Of a stretch of DNA of 64,000 bases, positions 46,049 to 60,330 are shown piece after piece. A program made the position numbers and the translations under genes. Position 1 is the first letter of the stretch, and each line of letters starts with the position of its first letter. Under the pieces are notes generated by a model, which searched no databases, was not told where the DNA came from, and was given only the letters and a program-made list of their open reading frames with translations. Location: positions 1 through 64,000 of the forward strand of contig JADCJC010000029.1 of NCBI GenBank assembly GCA_020247395.1, in the 5' to 3' direction. This DNA comes from Rhodocyclaceae bacterium (GTDB lineage Bacteria > Pseudomonadota > Gammaproteobacteria > Burkholderiales > Usitatibacteraceae).

Positions 46049-47164
46049 TCACTCGGTCGCCAATTCTCGGCGCATGAACTCGTGGAAGTGCACCATGCCG
46101 TCCTCATAAGGTGTTTGATACGGCCCTTGCTCTTCACGGCCCTCATTCCACAACATGCGGCGACCGTCGTTCATTCGCTGACAAATTTCTTCGTCTTCGA
46201 CAGCAGTCTCGGCATATGCCTTCTGCTCGGCCTCCACAAAATCGCGCTCAAACAATGCGATCTCTTCGGGGTAGTAGAACTCAACGACGTTCGTGCATTT
46301 GTCAGGACCGCGCGGAATGATCGTGGAGACAACGAGCACGTGCGGGTACCACTCGACCATGACGTTTGGGTAGACGGTTAGCCAGATGGCGCCATAAGGC
46401 GGCGGCTCTCCGTTACGGTAGCCGAGCACGACATCGTGCCACTTCTTGTAGGTCTCAGAACCTGGCTGCGTCAGCGCCTTGTTCACGCCAACGACTTGCA
46501 CGCTGTACCAGTTGCCAAATTCCCACTCGAGCGAATTGCAATCAACGAAGTGCCCAAGCCCTGGGTGGAACGGCACAACGTGGTAGTCCTCAAGATAAAC
46601 CTCAATAAAGGTCTTCCAGTTGAAGTTGTACTCAGTGACTTCCGCCTTATCGAAGACATAGCCGTCAAAGCTGAGATCTTTCACCCATTTGATCTTGGCG
46701 AGGTCATCGACAATCGGGTGCGGCCCTTCAAACAACAAACCATTCCAACTCGATAGCGAGCGACGTGGCAGGTGTAGGCATGGTTGCTCGGCGAAGTGCG
46801 GCGCACCGAGGAAGTCGCCCTTATTGTCATAGGTCCAGCGGTGCAGTGGGCACACAATGTTGCCACCTTGCAATTGACCCGCGCCTTTGAGCATTACCGC
46901 TTGGCGGTGGCGACACACATTGGATACGAGTTCAATCGATTGACCGTTGTTGACCAACGCCCACGCGCCGTCACGCGTTTCGAGCGCGCGATAGTCATTG
47001 CGGTTTGGCACCATGAGTTCGTGGCCCACGTAAACGGGGCCATGTTTGAACACGGTGTCCAGCTCACGCTGGTGGATGGCTTGGTCGAAATACCAGCCTA
47101 AAGGGAGCTGAGTGGTAGCGGCAAACGGCGCGGCCAGCTCGCGTTCGCCCAAGAGCTTGGACAT
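46049..47164 (-). CDS. Rieske non-haem iron oxygenase, alpha subunit
   Basis: A 371-residue oxygenase component. The Rieske cluster motif is SNVCRHRQAVML ... IVCPLHRWTYD (CxH-17-CxxH type). The catalytic domain has the iron-ligand region EVYLEDYHVVPFHPGL. The start at 47164 has GGAGG eight bases upstream; an in-frame TTG five codons earlier overlaps that site and is rejected. The substrate is unknown. No reductase or beta subunit lies nearby. Divergent from xseB-ispA-dxs. Confidence 0.87.
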   Translation of the reverse strand: MSKLLGERELAAPFAATTQLPLGWYFDQAIHQRELDTVFKHGPVYVGHELMVPNRNDYRALETRDGAWALVNNGQSIELVSNVCRHRQAVMLKGAGQLQGGNIVCPLHRWTYDNKGDFLGAPHFAEQPCLHLPRRSLSSWNGLLFEGPHPIVDDLAKIKWVKDLSFDGYVFDKAEVTEYNFNWKTFIEVYLEDYHVVPFHPGLGHFVDCNSLEWEFGNWYSVQVVGVNKALTQPGSETYKKWHDVVLGYRNGEPPPYGAIWLTVYPNVMVEWYPHVLVVSTIIPRGPDKCTNVVEFYYPEEIALFERDFVEAEQKAYAETAVEDEEICQRMNDGRRMLWNEGREEQGPYQTPYEDGMVHFHEFMRRELATE

Positions 47165-47557
47165 AGTCCTTACCTCCAATTAACACGCGCGTAGCTTCAA
47201 ACTGCCGCGCATCAACCAAAGTAAAAACAACACCCGGGCGATCGAGAAACTAGCTTTTAACTCTGCTTGCTCCGTCCCGACATAGCTCCTCGAGCGCAAT
47301 GAAGATACCATTTGCGCTATATATAAACGAGGGACAATGATTTTGCCCAAATTTCCCCCGGAGTGCAACTTAAATTGCGCTGCTGGCGAACACCGGAAAC
47401 TACCGAAGCTGCCCCACGGCCAGCGCATGCGTTGGGTGCGCGTGTCTTGGTGCGCCCGCGAGCACCATGACGATGCCGCGTGTAAACTTCAAATACGTCT
47501 CCCAATGCACAAACAGGACGCTTCCCGGCGTCTTCTGCCCCCCCAAAGTGGCCCAAA
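47165..47557. promoter_or_regulatory. Divergent region between the Rieske gene and xseB
   Basis: About 390 bases with no convincing gene. An AT-rich GCTATATATAAAC stretch near 47316-47328 may hold a -10 element; I could not pair it with a -35. Confidence 0.3.
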
Positions 47558-47797
47558 ATGCCTAAATCGATCGAAAAAGAACCAAAAAGCTTCGAGGCCG
47601 CGACCGCAGAACTCGATGCTCTGGTTGAGAAAATGGAAGCAGGACAGCTTCCGCTTGAAGAATCCCTTGTCGCCTACCAGCGCGGTACCGAGTTGTTGCG
47701 TTACTGTGAACGCGTCTTAGCCGACGCAGAACAGCGCATTCAGGTGTTGACGTCGGCCGCAGATGGCACAACCTCGCTCAAAGACCTGGCCGAGTAA
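47558..47797 (+). CDS. xseB: Exodeoxyribonuclease VII small subunit
   Basis: A 79-residue XseB: KSFEAATAELDALVEKMEAG, LPLEESLVAYQRGTELLRYC, typical of the helical hairpin family. Its stop overlaps the ispA start (TAATG), so they are coupled. Confidence 0.95.
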   Translation: MPKSIEKEPKSFEAATAELDALVEKMEAGQLPLEESLVAYQRGTELLRYCERVLADAEQRIQVLTSAADGTTSLKDLAE

Positions 47798-48720
47798 TGT
47801 CGGACCAAACGCATGACAAAGGCGGCTTGAAGGCGACATTTAATGAATGGGCCCAGGACATCGCCGGGCAGATGGAAAAAACGCTGGCAGAACTGCTGCC
47901 AAGCTCGAACACGCCGCCGACCCGTTTGCACGACGCCATGCGATATGCAACGCTCGGTGGTGGAAAACGGGTCCGCCCCATGCTGGCTTTCGCGGCCGCC
48001 GACGTATCTGCGGCACCCCGTGAGCGGGTAAGGATTGTCGCGGCTGCCGTGGAAATGATCCACGCCTATTCACTAATCCACGATGATTTGCCCTGCATGG
48101 ACGACGACGTGCTGCGCCGGGGCCGCCCAACGTGCCACATCGAATTTGACGAGGCCACTGCGCTCCTTGCCGGCGATGCTCTACAAGCAATGGCTTTTCA
48201 GGTTGTAAGCACACACTCTTTGACGGAAGAAGCGGCAAATCAAATTGAGTTGATTCGACTTCTTGCAGAGGCTTGCGGCTCACGCGGCATGGCCGGTGGC
48301 CAAGCGATTGATCTTGCCAGCGTTGCCCAGGATATCTCCCTCCCTGAGCTCGAACACATGCATATGCTCAAGACTGGTGCGTTGATACGTGTTTCGGTGA
48401 TGATGGGCGCACTCTGTGGGCGAAACCTAACCGCGACGCAACGCCAGAAACTCGATCACTACGCCAAGTGTGTCGGTTTGGCCTTCCAAGTGGTGGACGA
48501 CATTTTGGATTGCGAGTCTAATACCGAGAGACTCGGCAAAACTGCCGGCAAGGATCAGGGTGCGAACAAGCCGACATACGTGAGTCTGCTCGGGCTCAAT
48601 CCTGCAAAACAGTTTGCTGACGAGTTATTGCAGGACGCGCACCAAAGTCTTCAGATATTCGGCGTTGCCGCTCAACGACTGCATGAGTTGGCGGATTTCA
48701 TCGTTCGGCGCGATTATTAG
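47797..48720 (+). CDS. ispA: Farnesyl/geranyl diphosphate synthase
   Basis: Condenses IPP with allylic diphosphates. It is 307 residues, with [10 protein letters not shown], the first aspartate-rich motif [17 protein letters not shown] and the second DDILD. The length and FARM with CMDDD insertion are typical of IspA. Eighteen bases before dxs. Confidence 0.96.
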   Translation: MSDQTHDKGGLKATFNEWAQDIAGQMEKTLAELLPSSNTPPTRLHDAMRYATLGGGKRVRPMLAFAAADVSAAPRERVRIVAAAVEMIHAYSLIHDDLPCMDDDVLRRGRPTCHIEFDEATALLAGDALQAMAFQVVSTHSLTEEAANQIELIRLLAEACGSRGMAGGQAIDLASVAQDISLPELEHMHMLKTGALIRVSVMMGALCGRNLTATQRQKLDHYAKCVGLAFQVVDDILDCESNTERLGKTAGKDQGANKPTYVSLLGLNPAKQFADELLQDAHQSLQIFGVAAQRLHELADFIVRRDY

Positions 48721-48737
48721 CATTAGAAAGCCCAAGT

Positions 48738-50684
48738 ATGGCAACCCTATCCCAACCATCCGTAAAACAATATCCGCTGCTTGAGACCATCGACGAGCCA
48801 AGGGATCTGCGCAAGCTCGATCGGCGCGATCTTGGGCAACTCGCAAACGAGCTACGCGATTTCATTTTGCACTCGGTGTCGACCACAGGCGGCCATCTAT
48901 CCTCCAATCTGGGCACCGTTGAACTCACCATCGCTCTGCATTACGTGTTCAACACGCCGGAGGATCGTTTGGTCTGGGATGTCGGTCACCAGACCTATGG
49001 GCACAAGATTCTGACGGGTCGACGTACATTGATGTCAAAGCTGCGCCAGAAGGGTGGCATCGCCGGTTTCCCGCGTCGCGAAGAGTCCCCATACGACACC
49101 TTTGGAACAGCCCACTCCTCGACATCCATCTCTGCTGCGATCGGCATGGCGGTGGCGGCCCGGACCGCCGGCATCAAACGTCATGCCATTGCAATTATCG
49201 GTGATGGCGCAATCACTGCGGGCATGGCGTTCGAAGCCATGAACAACGTCGGAAAAGAAAACGTGATCGTGATCTTGAACGATAACGATATGTCCATTTC
49301 GGAATCGATCGGCGCGCTCAATAACTATTTTGCCAAACTGATGTCGGGGCGCTTCTACGCCACCACTAAAAAGACTGCGGAAAAAGCGTTGCAATACACG
49401 CCAACGTTCAAAGAAATCGCCAAAAAACTGGAAGAGCACGCCAAAGGCATGATCATTCCTTCAACGATGTTTGAAGAGTTTGGCTTTAACTACACCGGCC
49501 CGATTGATGGCCACAATGTTGACGTGCTGCTCGACACGCTAAACAATATCAAACAACTGGATGGCCCGCAGTTCTTGCATGTGGTCACCCGCAAGGGGCA
49601 GGGTTACAAACTTGCCGAGGACGATCCGATCAACTATCACGGCCCGTCGAAGTTTGATCCGAAGATTGGACTGGTAAAAGCGGCTCCCGCACCCGACGCC
49701 AAACCGAAGCCGACGTACACACAGATTTTCGGCGACTGGCTGTGTGACATGGCTCGCGCCGAGCCAACGCTGATCGGCATCACGCCAGCAATGCGGGAGG
49801 GCTCGGGACTGGTCAGATTTTCCCAAGAGTTCCCCGAGCGTTATTTTGATACCGCCATCGCCGAGCAACATGCGGTCACTTTCGCCGCAGGACTTGCCGC
49901 GGATGGCATGCGCCCCGTACTGGCCATCTACTCTACCTTCCTGCAACGCGGTTATGACCAACTCATTCACGATGTTGCACTACAAAATTTGCCGGTCGTT
50001 TTTGCGCTGGACCGGGGCGGCTTGGTCGGCGCGGACGGGCCAACCCATCACGGGGCATTCGATCTGTCCTACCTGCGCTGTATTCCAAACATGGTCGTGA
50101 TGACACCTGCCGACGAAAACGAGTGTCGCCAGATGCTCACGACCGGCGTCAAACTCAATCAGCCGGCGGCGGTTCGCTACCCACGCGGCGCGGGGCCGGG
50201 TGTCGCTGTCGACAAAACACTCACCACACTTCCGGTTGGTAAAGGCGTAATGGTCCGCGAGGCAAAGGGCTATGCGCTGGGCACTCAAAAAGTTCGTATC
50301 GCGATTCTTGCCTTTGGCTCAATGGTGAAGCCGTCAACGGACGCCGCTGAGGAACTAAACGCCACTGTGGCGAATATGCGCTACGTTAAACCACTCGATG
50401 ATGACCTTGTGTTTAAACTCGCCACCACGCACGATCTTATTGTGACCGTCGAAGAAAACGTGGTGATGGGTGGCGCGGGTAGTGCAGTTGCGGAATCACT
50501 TTCGGCGCAGAACTTGACGCTGCCGGTATTGCATCTCGGTCTGCCAGATCACTTCGTTGAGCACGGCGACCCCGGCGTGCTGTTGGCTGACTGCGGGCTT
50601 ACGAGCGACGGTATCGCTACCAGCGTAAAAAAATGGCTGGCTGAAACCCGCTCGACAACAACAAGCACGCGTGTTGCCGGGTAA
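48738..50684 (+). CDS. dxs: 1-deoxy-D-xylulose-5-phosphate synthase
   Basis: A thiamine-dependent enzyme, the first step of the MEP pathway. It is 648 residues: [31 protein letters not shown], the TPP-binding [16 protein letters not shown] ... LNDNDMSIS, then [13 protein letters not shown] and the transketolase C-terminal domain ([16 protein letters not shown]). The operon xseB-ispA-dxs supplies isoprenoid precursors. Confidence 0.97.
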   Translation: MATLSQPSVKQYPLLETIDEPRDLRKLDRRDLGQLANELRDFILHSVSTTGGHLSSNLGTVELTIALHYVFNTPEDRLVWDVGHQTYGHKILTGRRTLMSKLRQKGGIAGFPRREESPYDTFGTAHSSTSISAAIGMAVAARTAGIKRHAIAIIGDGAITAGMAFEAMNNVGKENVIVILNDNDMSISESIGALNNYFAKLMSGRFYATTKKTAEKALQYTPTFKEIAKKLEEHAKGMIIPSTMFEEFGFNYTGPIDGHNVDVLLDTLNNIKQLDGPQFLHVVTRKGQGYKLAEDDPINYHGPSKFDPKIGLVKAAPAPDAKPKPTYTQIFGDWLCDMARAEPTLIGITPAMREGSGLVRFSQEFPERYFDTAIAEQHAVTFAAGLAADGMRPVLAIYSTFLQRGYDQLIHDVALQNLPVVFALDRGGLVGADGPTHHGAFDLSYLRCIPNMVVMTPADENECRQMLTTGVKLNQPAAVRYPRGAGPGVAVDKTLTTLPVGKGVMVREAKGYALGTQKVRIAILAFGSMVKPSTDAAEELNATVANMRYVKPLDDDLVFKLATTHDLIVTVEENVVMGGAGSAVAESLSAQNLTLPVLHLGLPDHFVEHGDPGVLLADCGLTSDGIATSVKKWLAETRSTTTSTRVAG

Positions 50685-50725
50685 CTCACCACCACGCTCA
50701 TCTTGACCACTATTTGACCAATGCC

Positions 50726-51058
50726 ATGAGCTCCCTACTGTCTTGCGTCTCGCTGTCTTTGTTTGTCGTGCTCGCATCTTTCGGCGCAATTGCACAAGAT
50801 AAAAAGGCTGTAGAAAAGGCAACCGGCGCAACGGTGTCGACGGCGGTGCCCAAACACAACTGTGTGCGTCCCGATGCTCCCGGCAAATTCGAAAGTGACG
50901 GGCAGCAGAAATTGTTTGTCAAACAAGTGGATGGCTATCGCGACTGCCTGATGGCGTTTCGCAATGACATGAACAAACTAGCGCAGGCACATATTGATGC
51001 CGCCAATGGGGCGATCGAAGACTTCAACAGCTTTGTGAACATGATCAACAAGAAGTGA
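50726..51058 (+). CDS. Small exported protein of unknown function
   Basis: A 110-residue protein with a signal peptide (MSSLLSCVSLSLFVVLASFG, cleavage near AIAQ). The mature part has two cysteines, in HNCVRPD and YRDCLMAF, perhaps a disulfide, and a helical C-terminus. The ATG at 50726 is preferred over a TTG four codons upstream. A terminator follows. Confidence 0.65.
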   Translation: MSSLLSCVSLSLFVVLASFGAIAQDKKAVEKATGATVSTAVPKHNCVRPDAPGKFESDGQQKLFVKQVDGYRDCLMAFRNDMNKLAQAHIDAANGAIEDFNSFVNMINKK

Positions 51059-51082
51059 TACTTCTCGGATCCATTTACATCT

Positions 51083-51112
51083 AAAAGGCCGCTGAATAAG
51101 CGGCTTTTTTCA
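51083..51112 (+). terminator. Intrinsic terminator after the small exported protein
   Basis: AAAGGCCGC/GCGGCTTTTTT with a TGAATAA loop, 25 bases after the stop. Confidence 0.88.
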
Positions 51113-51817
51113 TTTTATGACCGACTTGTCTTGCCCAAACAACACCTTCTTTTGCGCGTCTGTCATTGCCGGCGGCGGCGTTGGGTTGATCTCTTTTGCC
51201 CTGGCGTAGGCGCGCACAGTCGCCGGGCGCGCTTTAATCGCCGCATGCCAGCGCGCAAGATGCGGGAAGTCTTGCATATCTTGTCCCTGACGCTCGGCAA
51301 GTATCCATGGATAGGCCGCCATATCGGCGATGGTGTATTGCCTGCCGACGATGAAGGCGCGGTCGGCCAATCGCTTGTTTAACACACCGTAGAGTCGCGA
51401 CGTCTCCTTAACATATCGCGCAATGGCGTACGGAATTTTTTCCGGGGCGTAGTGGGCAAAGTGATGGTTCTGACCGGCCATCGGTCCGAGTCCGCCCATT
51501 TGCCACATCAACCACTCGAGAGTCTCCACCTGGCCGCGCAGATCCTTGGGCAAAAACTTACCCGTTTTGCCGGCGAGGTAAAGCAGGATCGCGCCCGATT
51601 CAAACACGCTAATCGCCTTCTTTCCATCTGAAGGCGCATGGTCGACGATGGCGGGCATGCGATTGTTTGGCGCGATCTTCAAAAAGTCCGGCTTGAATTG
51701 CTCGCCGGTGCCGATATTCACACCGATAAGTTTGTACGGCAGTTTTGCCTCTTCCAAGAACATCGTAATTTTGTGGCCATTTGGTGTGGGCCAATAGTAC
51801 AAGTCGTACATTTGCAT
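51110..51817 (-). CDS. Glutathione S-transferase family protein (YfcG/YghU-like)
   Basis: A 235-residue protein with an N-terminal thioredoxin-fold domain (YDLYYWPTPNGHKITMFLEE, RMPAIVD, FESGAILLYLA) and an all-helical C-terminal domain (YTIADMAAYPW). The TPNGHK opening matches disulfide-bond-reductase-type GSTs such as YfcG. Confidence 0.92.
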   Translation of the reverse strand: MQMYDLYYWPTPNGHKITMFLEEAKLPYKLIGVNIGTGEQFKPDFLKIAPNNRMPAIVDHAPSDGKKAISVFESGAILLYLAGKTGKFLPKDLRGQVETLEWLMWQMGGLGPMAGQNHHFAHYAPEKIPYAIARYVKETSRLYGVLNKRLADRAFIVGRQYTIADMAAYPWILAERQGQDMQDFPHLARWHAAIKARPATVRAYARAKEINPTPPPAMTDAQKKVLFGQDKSVIK

Positions 51818-52075
51818 TCCTTTTTTTATTTCGCCTGCGCTGTGCTACTGCGCGTTGGCATCTTGGCGTTACTCACTCGCCGTACTCGTCACTGTATTAC
51901 ACATACTATCTCCTCGTCGGCTTCGCTCGCGCCTGAATCTGCCTACGCTCGCTGCGCACATCGAAGGCGATGAAACTTTTGCCCCATTGCGGCCAGTCCA
52001 CTGACGCCGCGACTCAATCGGCGAGATTAAGCACGAAGTTTGCAGTGATCGAAAGATGCAAGCCCCCGACATCCC

Positions 52076-53155
52076 TCACTTGCCAAACGCATTGACCGCG
52101 CCACGTTTGTATTGATCGGGCCACTCGACCGCGACGCCAAGTTCGGTCGCAGCGCGCAGCGGCCAGTACGGATCACGCAATAGTACACGCGCCAAGAGTA
52201 CACAGTCGGCATCACCATCGGCCACAATTTGTTCGGCTTGCACCGGCTCGGTAATCAAACCAACCGCCCCCGTTGCAATCTCAGCCGCTTGACGAATCGC
52301 GCGGGCGAATGGCACCTGATACCCCGGACGGATGGTCATCTGCGCATCAGCCGCCGTGCCTCCCGACGACACGTCGATCAGATCAATGCCGCATCGCTTC
52401 GATTCTTTCGCTAAGACAATCGATTGGGCCACATCCCAACCACCCGCTTTCCAATCAGTTGCGGAGATACGTGTAAACACCGGCAAGGATTTTGGCCAAA
52501 CCTCTCGCACGGCGGCCGACACCTCCAAGACAAAACGCATGCGGTTCTCTAACGAGCCGCCGTATTGATCGGTGCGCAAATTCGACAAGGGTGACAAAAA
52601 TTGGTGTGCGAGATAGCCATGCGCTGCATGAATTTCCGCCACCCGGAAGCCGGCGTCCAAAGAGCGCTTGGCGGCTACCGCGAACGCATCAATGGTCGTG
52701 CGAATTTCGGCGACCGACATTTCGTGCGGCTGCGGATATGATTCAGAAAACGCGTTGGCGCTTGGGCCAACCACTTGCCACCCCCCCTGCGCCACATCGA
52801 CTTTTCCACGCCCCCGCCAGGGCGCAAAGGTCGATGCCTTACGTCCGGCGTGCGCAAGCTGGATGGCCGGCACGGCACCGTTGTTGCTGATAAACGCGGC
52901 GATGGGTTTCCACGCATCTCGCTGCGCATCGTTCCAGATACCGGCATCTTGTGGAGATATGCGCCCCTCCGGTGTCACCGATGCGGCCTCTGTCATCACC
53001 AGCGCAGCCCCGCCGACAGCGCGTGTACCAAGATGGACCAAATGCCAGTCGTTCGGCATGCCATCGACGCAAGAATACTGGCACATGGGGGAAACAAATA
53101 TGCGGTTTTTGAATTCGAGCTTGCGAAGCGTAAAGGGTGAAAACAGTAGTGACAT
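52076..53155 (-). CDS. NADH:flavin oxidoreductase, old yellow enzyme family (YqjM/NamA-like)
   Basis: A 359-residue FMN enzyme reducing activated C=C bonds. The start at 53155 (MSLLFSPFTLRKLEFKNRI) is the family opening; longer reading is not conserved. It shows FVSPMCQYS, IQLAHAGRKAS, AHGYLAHQFLSPLSN, R.D.YGGSLENR and IDLIDVSSGG. Divergent from the hydrolase gene. Confidence 0.92.
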   Translation of the reverse strand: MSLLFSPFTLRKLEFKNRIFVSPMCQYSCVDGMPNDWHLVHLGTRAVGGAALVMTEAASVTPEGRISPQDAGIWNDAQRDAWKPIAAFISNNGAVPAIQLAHAGRKASTFAPWRGRGKVDVAQGGWQVVGPSANAFSESYPQPHEMSVAEIRTTIDAFAVAAKRSLDAGFRVAEIHAAHGYLAHQFLSPLSNLRTDQYGGSLENRMRFVLEVSAAVREVWPKSLPVFTRISATDWKAGGWDVAQSIVLAKESKRCGIDLIDVSSGGTAADAQMTIRPGYQVPFARAIRQAAEIATGAVGLITEPVQAEQIVADGDADCVLLARVLLRDPYWPLRAATELGVAVEWPDQYKRGAVNAFGK

Positions 53156-53270
53156 AACCCAATCCCACAAAGAATTTGCAATAGCGGCAGATGGCCGGAC
53201 AGCAAACCGACACACCCCCAATATGTTGGGATAATAAGGCCAATCTCTACGAACCCGAGGCATAAGCGTT

Positions 53271-54215
53271 TTGACAAAAGCATGGATTTCGCCGGAACAA
53301 TGGCGCGAAAGCGGCGAGTACTTTCCCCACCGCAATCAGCGCATTTTCTATCGCCGCTCCCGCTCCGATAGCGCGGGCCAACCCGCGGACGGCTCGCTCG
53401 CCAATAGGCCCACGCTACTGTTGCTCCACGGCTTCCCAACCTCGTCTTGGGATTGGTCACCCTTATGGGAAACCCTGACACCACGGTTTCACGTCATTGC
53501 CCCTGATTTATTGGGTTATGGCTTTTCGGCAAAACCGGCGGACTACGAATACCGCATTCTTGACCAAGCGAACCTGTGTGAAGCGTTGCTTTCCAAGCTC
53601 GGGGTCAGTGGATACCATATCCTTGCGCATGACTACGGCGACACGGTTGCACAAGAGCTGCTGGCGCGGGCGCTTGACGATTCTGCGGTATGCGCGCTGA
53701 AAAGTATCTGCTTCTTGAATGGCGGGCTTTTCCCTGAGGCCCACCGCGCAACACTGGTGCAACGCCTGCTGCTGTCGCCATGGGGGAGTTTCGTCGCCAA
53801 GAGGATGGACTTCGCCCGTTTCAGCAAGAGCATGCAGGAGGTCTTCGGTGCGGCAACACCTGCGTCGCGCGCCGAAATGGAGGCCATGTGGTCCATGGTT
53901 GTTGAAAACAACGGCATTCAGGTGATGCACAAACTGATCGGTTACATACCGGAGCGCAAACAGTTTCGCCCGCGCTGGGTGGGGGCGATGACCAATGCAC
54001 ACACTGCCAATATTCCACTGCGACTAATCAACGGCGCTGACGACCCCGTATCTGGCCGACACATGGCAAAACGCTACGCCGATTTAGTGCCGGGCGCGGA
54101 CATCATGTTGCTCAATGGTATTGGCCACTATCCACAGATTGAAGCGCCAGACGAGGTGCTGCGCGGTGTTATCGGATTTCACGAGACACGCGTCGTGAAA
54201 CATCGTTCATCATGA
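53271..54215 (+). CDS. Alpha/beta hydrolase (MEST/haloalkane-dehalogenase-like)
   Basis: A 314-residue cytosolic hydrolase. LLLHGFPTSSWDW gives the oxyanion loop and HDYGDTVAQELLAR the nucleophile elbow, with Asp rather than Ser as in dehalogenases, epoxide hydrolases and MEST-like proteins. The later INGADDPVSG and GHYPQIE carry the acid and histidine. A TTG start is used, with GAGG upstream. Four-base overlap with the patatin gene. Confidence 0.85.
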   Translation: MTKAWISPEQWRESGEYFPHRNQRIFYRRSRSDSAGQPADGSLANRPTLLLLHGFPTSSWDWSPLWETLTPRFHVIAPDLLGYGFSAKPADYEYRILDQANLCEALLSKLGVSGYHILAHDYGDTVAQELLARALDDSAVCALKSICFLNGGLFPEAHRATLVQRLLLSPWGSFVAKRMDFARFSKSMQEVFGAATPASRAEMEAMWSMVVENNGIQVMHKLIGYIPERKQFRPRWVGAMTNAHTANIPLRLINGADDPVSGRHMAKRYADLVPGADIMLLNGIGHYPQIEAPDEVLRGVIGFHETRVVKHRSS

Positions 54216-55339
54216 GCTCCCTCGATATTCAAGCCGGTCACAAAGCCATCGAACACATCCGTCGGCATGGCCTAAATCCACACGACATTACAATCGTGCC
54301 GGGGGCTGCGGGTGGCCCGAAAGGACTCGGACTGGCAAAGCTCGATGAGTGGCTGTTTGCCGAATGGTTGCCGCAGGGATTCGAGACACGCACCACGCCA
54401 ATTGACCTCATTGGTGCCTCCATCGGCGCATGGCGGTTCGCGGCCGTCTGCCGGGGTGTGCGTGATGGCGTTTTTTCCGCCGAGGATACTCGCGCTGCGC
54501 TGGCCGCGTTTGCCAGTGCTTACAGCCAGCAACACTATCCGCGCAAAGTCACTGCCGCCTACATCACCGCCTACGCGCGCGACCTCATCAGCAATCTCTT
54601 CAAGGGTCATATTGCGGCCGTACTTACCCATCCCCGTTACCGGTTGCACGTACTGGCGGTGCGGGGCAAACACATCCTTGCGCGCGAACAACGCGGACGC
54701 ACGCAGGTCGGCTACGCGCTGGCCGCGCTGGCAAACGCGGTCGGAAGAAAACATTTGCGGCACTTTCTTGATCGCACCTGGTTTTACGCCGGCGGCGATG
54801 CGACGCCGCTGTTTGCCGATGGAACTTCGGCGCGCGGCGGCCAATTCGATCCGTTCCGTACCGCCTATTCGCGGCTGACCGAATCGAACTTCGGCGACGC
54901 GCTGATCGCTTCCGGCTCAATACCACTGATTTTGGACGGTGTGCGCAATATTGATGGCGCGGCGGAAGGCACCTACTGGGACGGCGGCATCATTGACTAT
55001 CACCTGCATCTGCCTTTCGCACGGCGTAAAGGCTTGGTGCTGTACCCGCACTTCACCAACAAAATTGTGCCTGGCTGGCTGGACAAGATGCTGCCGTGGC
55101 GCAAAGCAAAAGGTGAATGGCTGGAGAACGTCGTATTGATCTCGCCATCACAAAAATATTTGGACCGGCTGCCGATGAAGAAGCTGCCGGATCGTGGCGA
55201 CTTCACACGATTTGTCGATGACTACGAAGGTCGCCTGAAGGCCTGGCGATTTGCGATGGACGAGAGTGCACGTCTGCGTGACGAGCTGGCCGAACTTATT
55301 ACGAGTGGTGAAATCACAGCGCGACTTAAACCGCTTTAA
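54212..55339 (+). CDS. Patatin-like phospholipase family protein
   Basis: A 375-residue putative lipid acyl hydrolase. It has an oxyanion-type GAAGGPKGLG segment near the start, the nucleophile elbow GASIGAWR and a DGG (WDGGIIDYH) for the catalytic aspartate. It overlaps the upstream hydrolase by ATGA, suggesting coupled synthesis and perhaps a shared lipid or ester substrate. Confidence 0.85.
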   Translation: MSSLDIQAGHKAIEHIRRHGLNPHDITIVPGAAGGPKGLGLAKLDEWLFAEWLPQGFETRTTPIDLIGASIGAWRFAAVCRGVRDGVFSAEDTRAALAAFASAYSQQHYPRKVTAAYITAYARDLISNLFKGHIAAVLTHPRYRLHVLAVRGKHILAREQRGRTQVGYALAALANAVGRKHLRHFLDRTWFYAGGDATPLFADGTSARGGQFDPFRTAYSRLTESNFGDALIASGSIPLILDGVRNIDGAAEGTYWDGGIIDYHLHLPFARRKGLVLYPHFTNKIVPGWLDKMLPWRKAKGEWLENVVLISPSQKYLDRLPMKKLPDRGDFTRFVDDYEGRLKAWRFAMDESARLRDELAELITSGEITARLKPL

Positions 55340-55414
55340 GCTCCACGGATTACCAGAGTGCGGCTGGCTGTCGTTTGGCACCCATTGGGAAGTTCTAAAA
55401 ACTCCGGCGTCCCA

Positions 55415-55441
55415 GCGCTGGTCTGGGACTCAGACCAGCGC
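55415..55441. repeat. Perfect hairpin after the patatin gene
   Basis: GCGCTGGTCTG and CAGACCAGCGC, an 11-bp perfect stem with a 5-base loop. An overlapping GTCCCAG/CTGGGAC pair gives an alternative fold. No T-run. Confidence 0.7.
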
Positions 55442-55587
55442 ACCTCATTGATCTTGCTGTGGACTGGATTCCATCGCAGTTACCCATCAAAGCTGAAATG
55501 ACGGCAATTTTGAGGATTTTATTGATTCGGCAGCTAAATATGGTGAATGTCTCCCCGCTCCCGCGAACAACCACAAGGGTTGCGCCG

Positions 55588-55997
55588 GGCGGGACAACTT
55601 GGGTTCTCGCCTGCGCGGGCAGGTCAACTTGGGTCCCCGCCTGCGCGGGGACGGGGTTAGATGAACGGCCACCAAACCAATACTCCCCTGCTCCCGCGAA
55701 GGCGGGAGCCCGATATCGGAATCACCTGTGCTGAATAAAATTGACGGGTTCCCGTCCGGCGCAACCGTTGTGGTTGTGCGCGGGCAGGTCAACTTGGGTC
55801 CCCGCCTGCGCGGGGACGGGGTTAGATTAACAACCACCAAACCCATACTCCCCTGCTCCCGCGAAGGCGGGAGCCCAATGTCGGAATCACCCGCGCTGAA
55901 CAAAATTAATGGGTCCCCGTCCGGCGCAACCGTTGTGGTTGTGCGCGGGCAGGTCAACTTGGGTCCCCGCCTGGGCGGGGACGGGTCGGGTGAAATG
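55588..55997. repeat. 165-bp tandem repeat array with internal palindromes
   Basis: Units start at 55621 and 55786, with a partial third copy from 55951, so the period is exactly 165 bases; a short 30-bp-offset copy lies before the first. Each unit holds hairpins CCCCGCCTGCGCGGGG and GCTCCCGCGAAGGCGGGAGC. Open frames across it are repeat translations, not genes. The rest of 55340-56107 shows no gene. Confidence 0.9.
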
Positions 55998-56107
55998 GTT
56001 TGCCATGTTTAGTTGCCGGATCAATAGAAGTTCCCAATTGCGAAACACTAGCATTGACGGCTATCTCGAAGCACTTTTGCTCTAAACTGCCCACCAATAG
56101 GCGACTT

Positions 56108-56359
56108 TTACTTGGTGATCTTGAGCGCCTTACCGATCGCCGAGAGCATCGCAAACAACGCGGTGGCTAATACCATCGCACTTAAGACGGTGGCAATGGC
56201 GAGCGGAACACTCTCGAGCCCGAATTTTTTCCACATCCACGAGGATATGATCGCCGCGGGCACCGCACAGCAGAGAATCGCAATAACCGAGAGAACGTAA
56301 GATTTCATTGGCGAGGGAAAGTGTGAGTAGGAGCCGGCAAGGTTCTTGGAGTCCTTCAT
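56108..56359 (-). CDS. Small membrane protein, unknown
   Basis: An 83-residue protein with two hydrophobic helices (VLSVIAILCCAVPAAIISSW and IATVLSAMVLATALFAML). The start may instead be at 56308 (MKSYVLSV). No ribosome-binding site is clear for either. Family not recognised. Confidence 0.5.
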   Translation of the reverse strand: MKDSKNLAGSYSHFPSPMKSYVLSVIAILCCAVPAAIISSWMWKKFGLESVPLAIATVLSAMVLATALFAMLSAIGKALKITK

Positions 56360-56559
56360 CGAGCGCGTGGAGAGTGTTGTTTGTTGTTGTTGTTTAACGC
56401 TGCGCGCAATTTTACGCCGAACGGCGTTCGCGATCGAGCGCTAAAGCAGTTGAACGACTCTATCGAACACCAATCGCCCCGTCTCCCCGCCTAAACGCGC
56501 AGAGTCGAAAACGGGCGTTACTGACAAGAAAAAACCCGCCCGTACTGGAGTTTCCTTTT

Positions 56560-60330
<3,771 letters not shown>

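Noticed and set aside
53156-53335. 60-residue extension of the old yellow enzyme homologue
   Set aside because: The conserved family opening begins at 53155 and the extension overlaps the divergent hydrolase gene.
55588-55997. CRISPR array
   Set aside because: The repeat unit is 165 bases with no unique spacers of regular size and no cas genes; it is a plain tandem repeat.
55459-56012. Open frames across the repeat region on both strands
   Set aside because: They are translations of the tandem repeat, with repeated Arg/Pro-rich text, and stay open because 165 is divisible by three.
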